From positions 62,001 through 126,000 of the forward strand of contig NZ_WNKG01000005.1 of NCBI RefSeq assembly GCF_010119245.1: DNA of 64,000 nt, read 5' to 3'. The position numbers were made by a program, and so were the translations under genes. The notes beneath the pieces are model-generated. The model was not told the DNA's origin, did no database searches, and saw nothing but the letters and a program-made list of their open reading frames with translations. The stretch comes from Cyclobacterium salsum (GTDB taxonomy: Bacteria > Bacteroidota > Bacteroidia > Cytophagales > Cyclobacteriaceae). Below, piece after piece: positions 63,111-64,000 of the stretch (the first letter of the stretch is position 1; every line of letters starts with the position of its first letter).

Positions 63111-63726
63111 TAGGGCTGGTCCCAAAAACATGATCCCAAAGGGGCGTACTGACCCCAAATGCTACATCCGGATCCTTATAATGATGGATGGCATGATTAA
63201 CCCACAGGACTTTAAAGAGCCCCTTAGGTGGTGAGAAAGCATGGATGATATAGTGTATGCCCAGATAGCTAGCGTATCCGGTTAAAAATCCAGGCAAAAA
63301 ATAATATACCTGCTCCGCCATTAAAAAATTGAATAGGTAGTATAACGCGAAGGCATATCCTACTGATAGTATTGGTGGCATGGCCAGCCTTTTCTTATCT
63401 TTAGGATAGTCGTGGTGTATGCCATGAACCGAATATTGGATATTTTTCTTCCATTTTTGAACCGGTTTCATGTGATAGAAGTAGCGATGCATCAGGTACT
63501 CCATCAGGGTAAAAGCAAGGTAGCCGGCCAGAAAATACAGTATTCCTATACCCAAAGGTAAATGGCTATAAAACCAGGCCCGGTACAGCAAGAAGCCTGC
63601 AAGCAGGAGGAAAAGTACGATGGGTATCCCTATATGAGTTTTGGTTAGCTTTTCTAGAATGGGATGTTTGAAAATTTCAGCAGTTCCCTGATTATCCGGT
63701 TTGTCCAATTTTCCAATTTTTTTCAT
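63103..63726 (-). CDS. fatty-acid hydroxylase/sterol desaturase family protein
   Basis: A 207-residue membrane protein with about four helices and the histidine clusters that bind the di-iron centre of this superfamily: HRYFYH, HGIHH and HAIHH, plus a further HY. Members hydroxylate or desaturate lipids; the length matches small 2-hydroxylase-type members (FA2H-like without cytochrome b5). In Bacteroidota, such enzymes may act on sphingolipids or other fatty acyl chains, which I cannot decide here. No terminator precedes it apart from the shared one of pdhA. Confidence 0.87.
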   Translation of the reverse strand: MKKIGKLDKPDNQGTAEIFKHPILEKLTKTHIGIPIVLFLLLAGFLLYRAWFYSHLPLGIGILYFLAGYLAFTLMEYLMHRYFYHMKPVQKWKKNIQYSVHGIHHDYPKDKKRLAMPPILSVGYAFALYYLFNFLMAEQVYYFLPGFLTGYASYLGIHYIIHAFSPPKGLFKVLWVNHAIHHYKDPDVAFGVSTPLWDHVFGTSPKK

Positions 63727-63864
63727 TTCCGATGGTTTTTAGGTCTTGCAGGTATGACAACCGGATTTCATTTTACCCTATGTTATAAATCTTTTTTTTT
63801 GAGTAAGGGTAAATCATGGATTGGTTGTCACAGGACTATATCACAAATTGAAATGTCCAGAATC

Positions 63865-64000
63865 ATGAAAACGAAGTATTATTTGATTGCTATTAGCAGC
63901 CTGTTTGCCACCTTGTTTGCAGTGGATGCTAAGGCTCAGGAAAAGCGACCTGCCCACCTGGGCTTTCTTTATCCACTCAGCACGAATGGTCTGCGCGCTG
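63865..64000 (+). CDS. start of a secreted protein, cut by the window end
   Basis: Only the first 45 residues are inside the window. They form a signal peptide (hydrophobic to about residue 24, then AKAQE) followed by LGFLYPLSTNG. The start may instead be the in-frame ATG at 63853, four residues longer. The beginning of the mature part resembles outer-membrane or surface beta-barrel proteins of Bacteroidota, but this is a weak impression. Family not assignable. Confidence 0.6.
   Translation, partial: MKTKYYLIAISSLFATLFAVDAKAQEKRPAHLGFLYPLSTNGLRA

Overview
The window looks like a chromosomal segment of a Bacteroidota bacterium, most likely order Cytophagales and plausibly family Cyclobacteriaceae (the rank is inferred from gene content). 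The signs are a SusC/SusD pair, a GldB-type lipoprotein, the long two-part IspG, repeated TAnnTTTG promoter motifs with little Shine-Dalgarno sequence, an SCO/DUF420 gene pair, and several families largely confined to the phylum (DUF6702, DUF6728-like, FAS1 lipoproteins, a DUF1972 glycosyltransferase). I see no rRNA, tRNA, CRISPR array, prophage or intact insertion sequence.

Layout. 0-1.5 kb: end of a cytochrome-oxidase biogenesis locus (SCO, DUF420, small CxxC membrane protein). 1.7-8.9 kb: a very large NtrY-like histidine kinase followed by a large outer-membrane protein. 9-13.2 kb: an operon of SDR, ispG, a small membrane protein, MmcQ/YjbR and an ABC ATPase without a permease, facing a SlyD-like FKBP. 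13.9-20 kb: a rhamnose-linked locus (rhaM, GH106-like rhamnosidase, GntR regulator, NCS1-type permease with a small partner). 20.1-25.1 kb: a giant membrane protein with two Cache-like sensor regions and a degenerate NTPase-like domain, then an ECF sigma factor with a small overlapping partner. 25.3-28.9 kb: nth, asnB and a glycosyltransferase. 28.9-31.5 kb: GldB-like and FAS1 lipoproteins.

31.8-46.6 kb is an exopolysaccharide locus of the Wzx/Wzy type. It holds a Wza-like exporter with six SLBB repeats, Wzz, Wzx, Wzy, five glycosyltransferases, an acyltransferase, three methyltransferases and a short initiating sugar transferase. The gene order suggests a methylated, acetylated glycan polymerised in the periplasm and exported by the Wza homologue. 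No tyrosine kinase (Wzc) or nucleotide-sugar genes are present in this block.

46.6-53.2 kb: universal stress protein, LigT-like protein, and a SusC/SusD pair behind a 522-bp AT-rich leader. 53.3-56.9 kb: DUF6702, HupE/UreJ and M1 metallopeptidase. 56.9-57.3 kb: about four tandem copies of a 95-bp element forming two hairpins per unit, some with compensatory base changes. 57.3-64 kb: amtB/glnK, a nucleotidyltransferase, DoxX, recF, pdhA, a fatty-acid hydroxylase-type protein, and the start of a secreted protein cut by the window edge.

The items I consider most worth a second look are the 95-bp hairpin repeats, the 1316-residue Cache/NTPase-like membrane protein, the DUF6702-HupE-M1 trio, and the rhamnose locus with its unusual NCS1-type permease.
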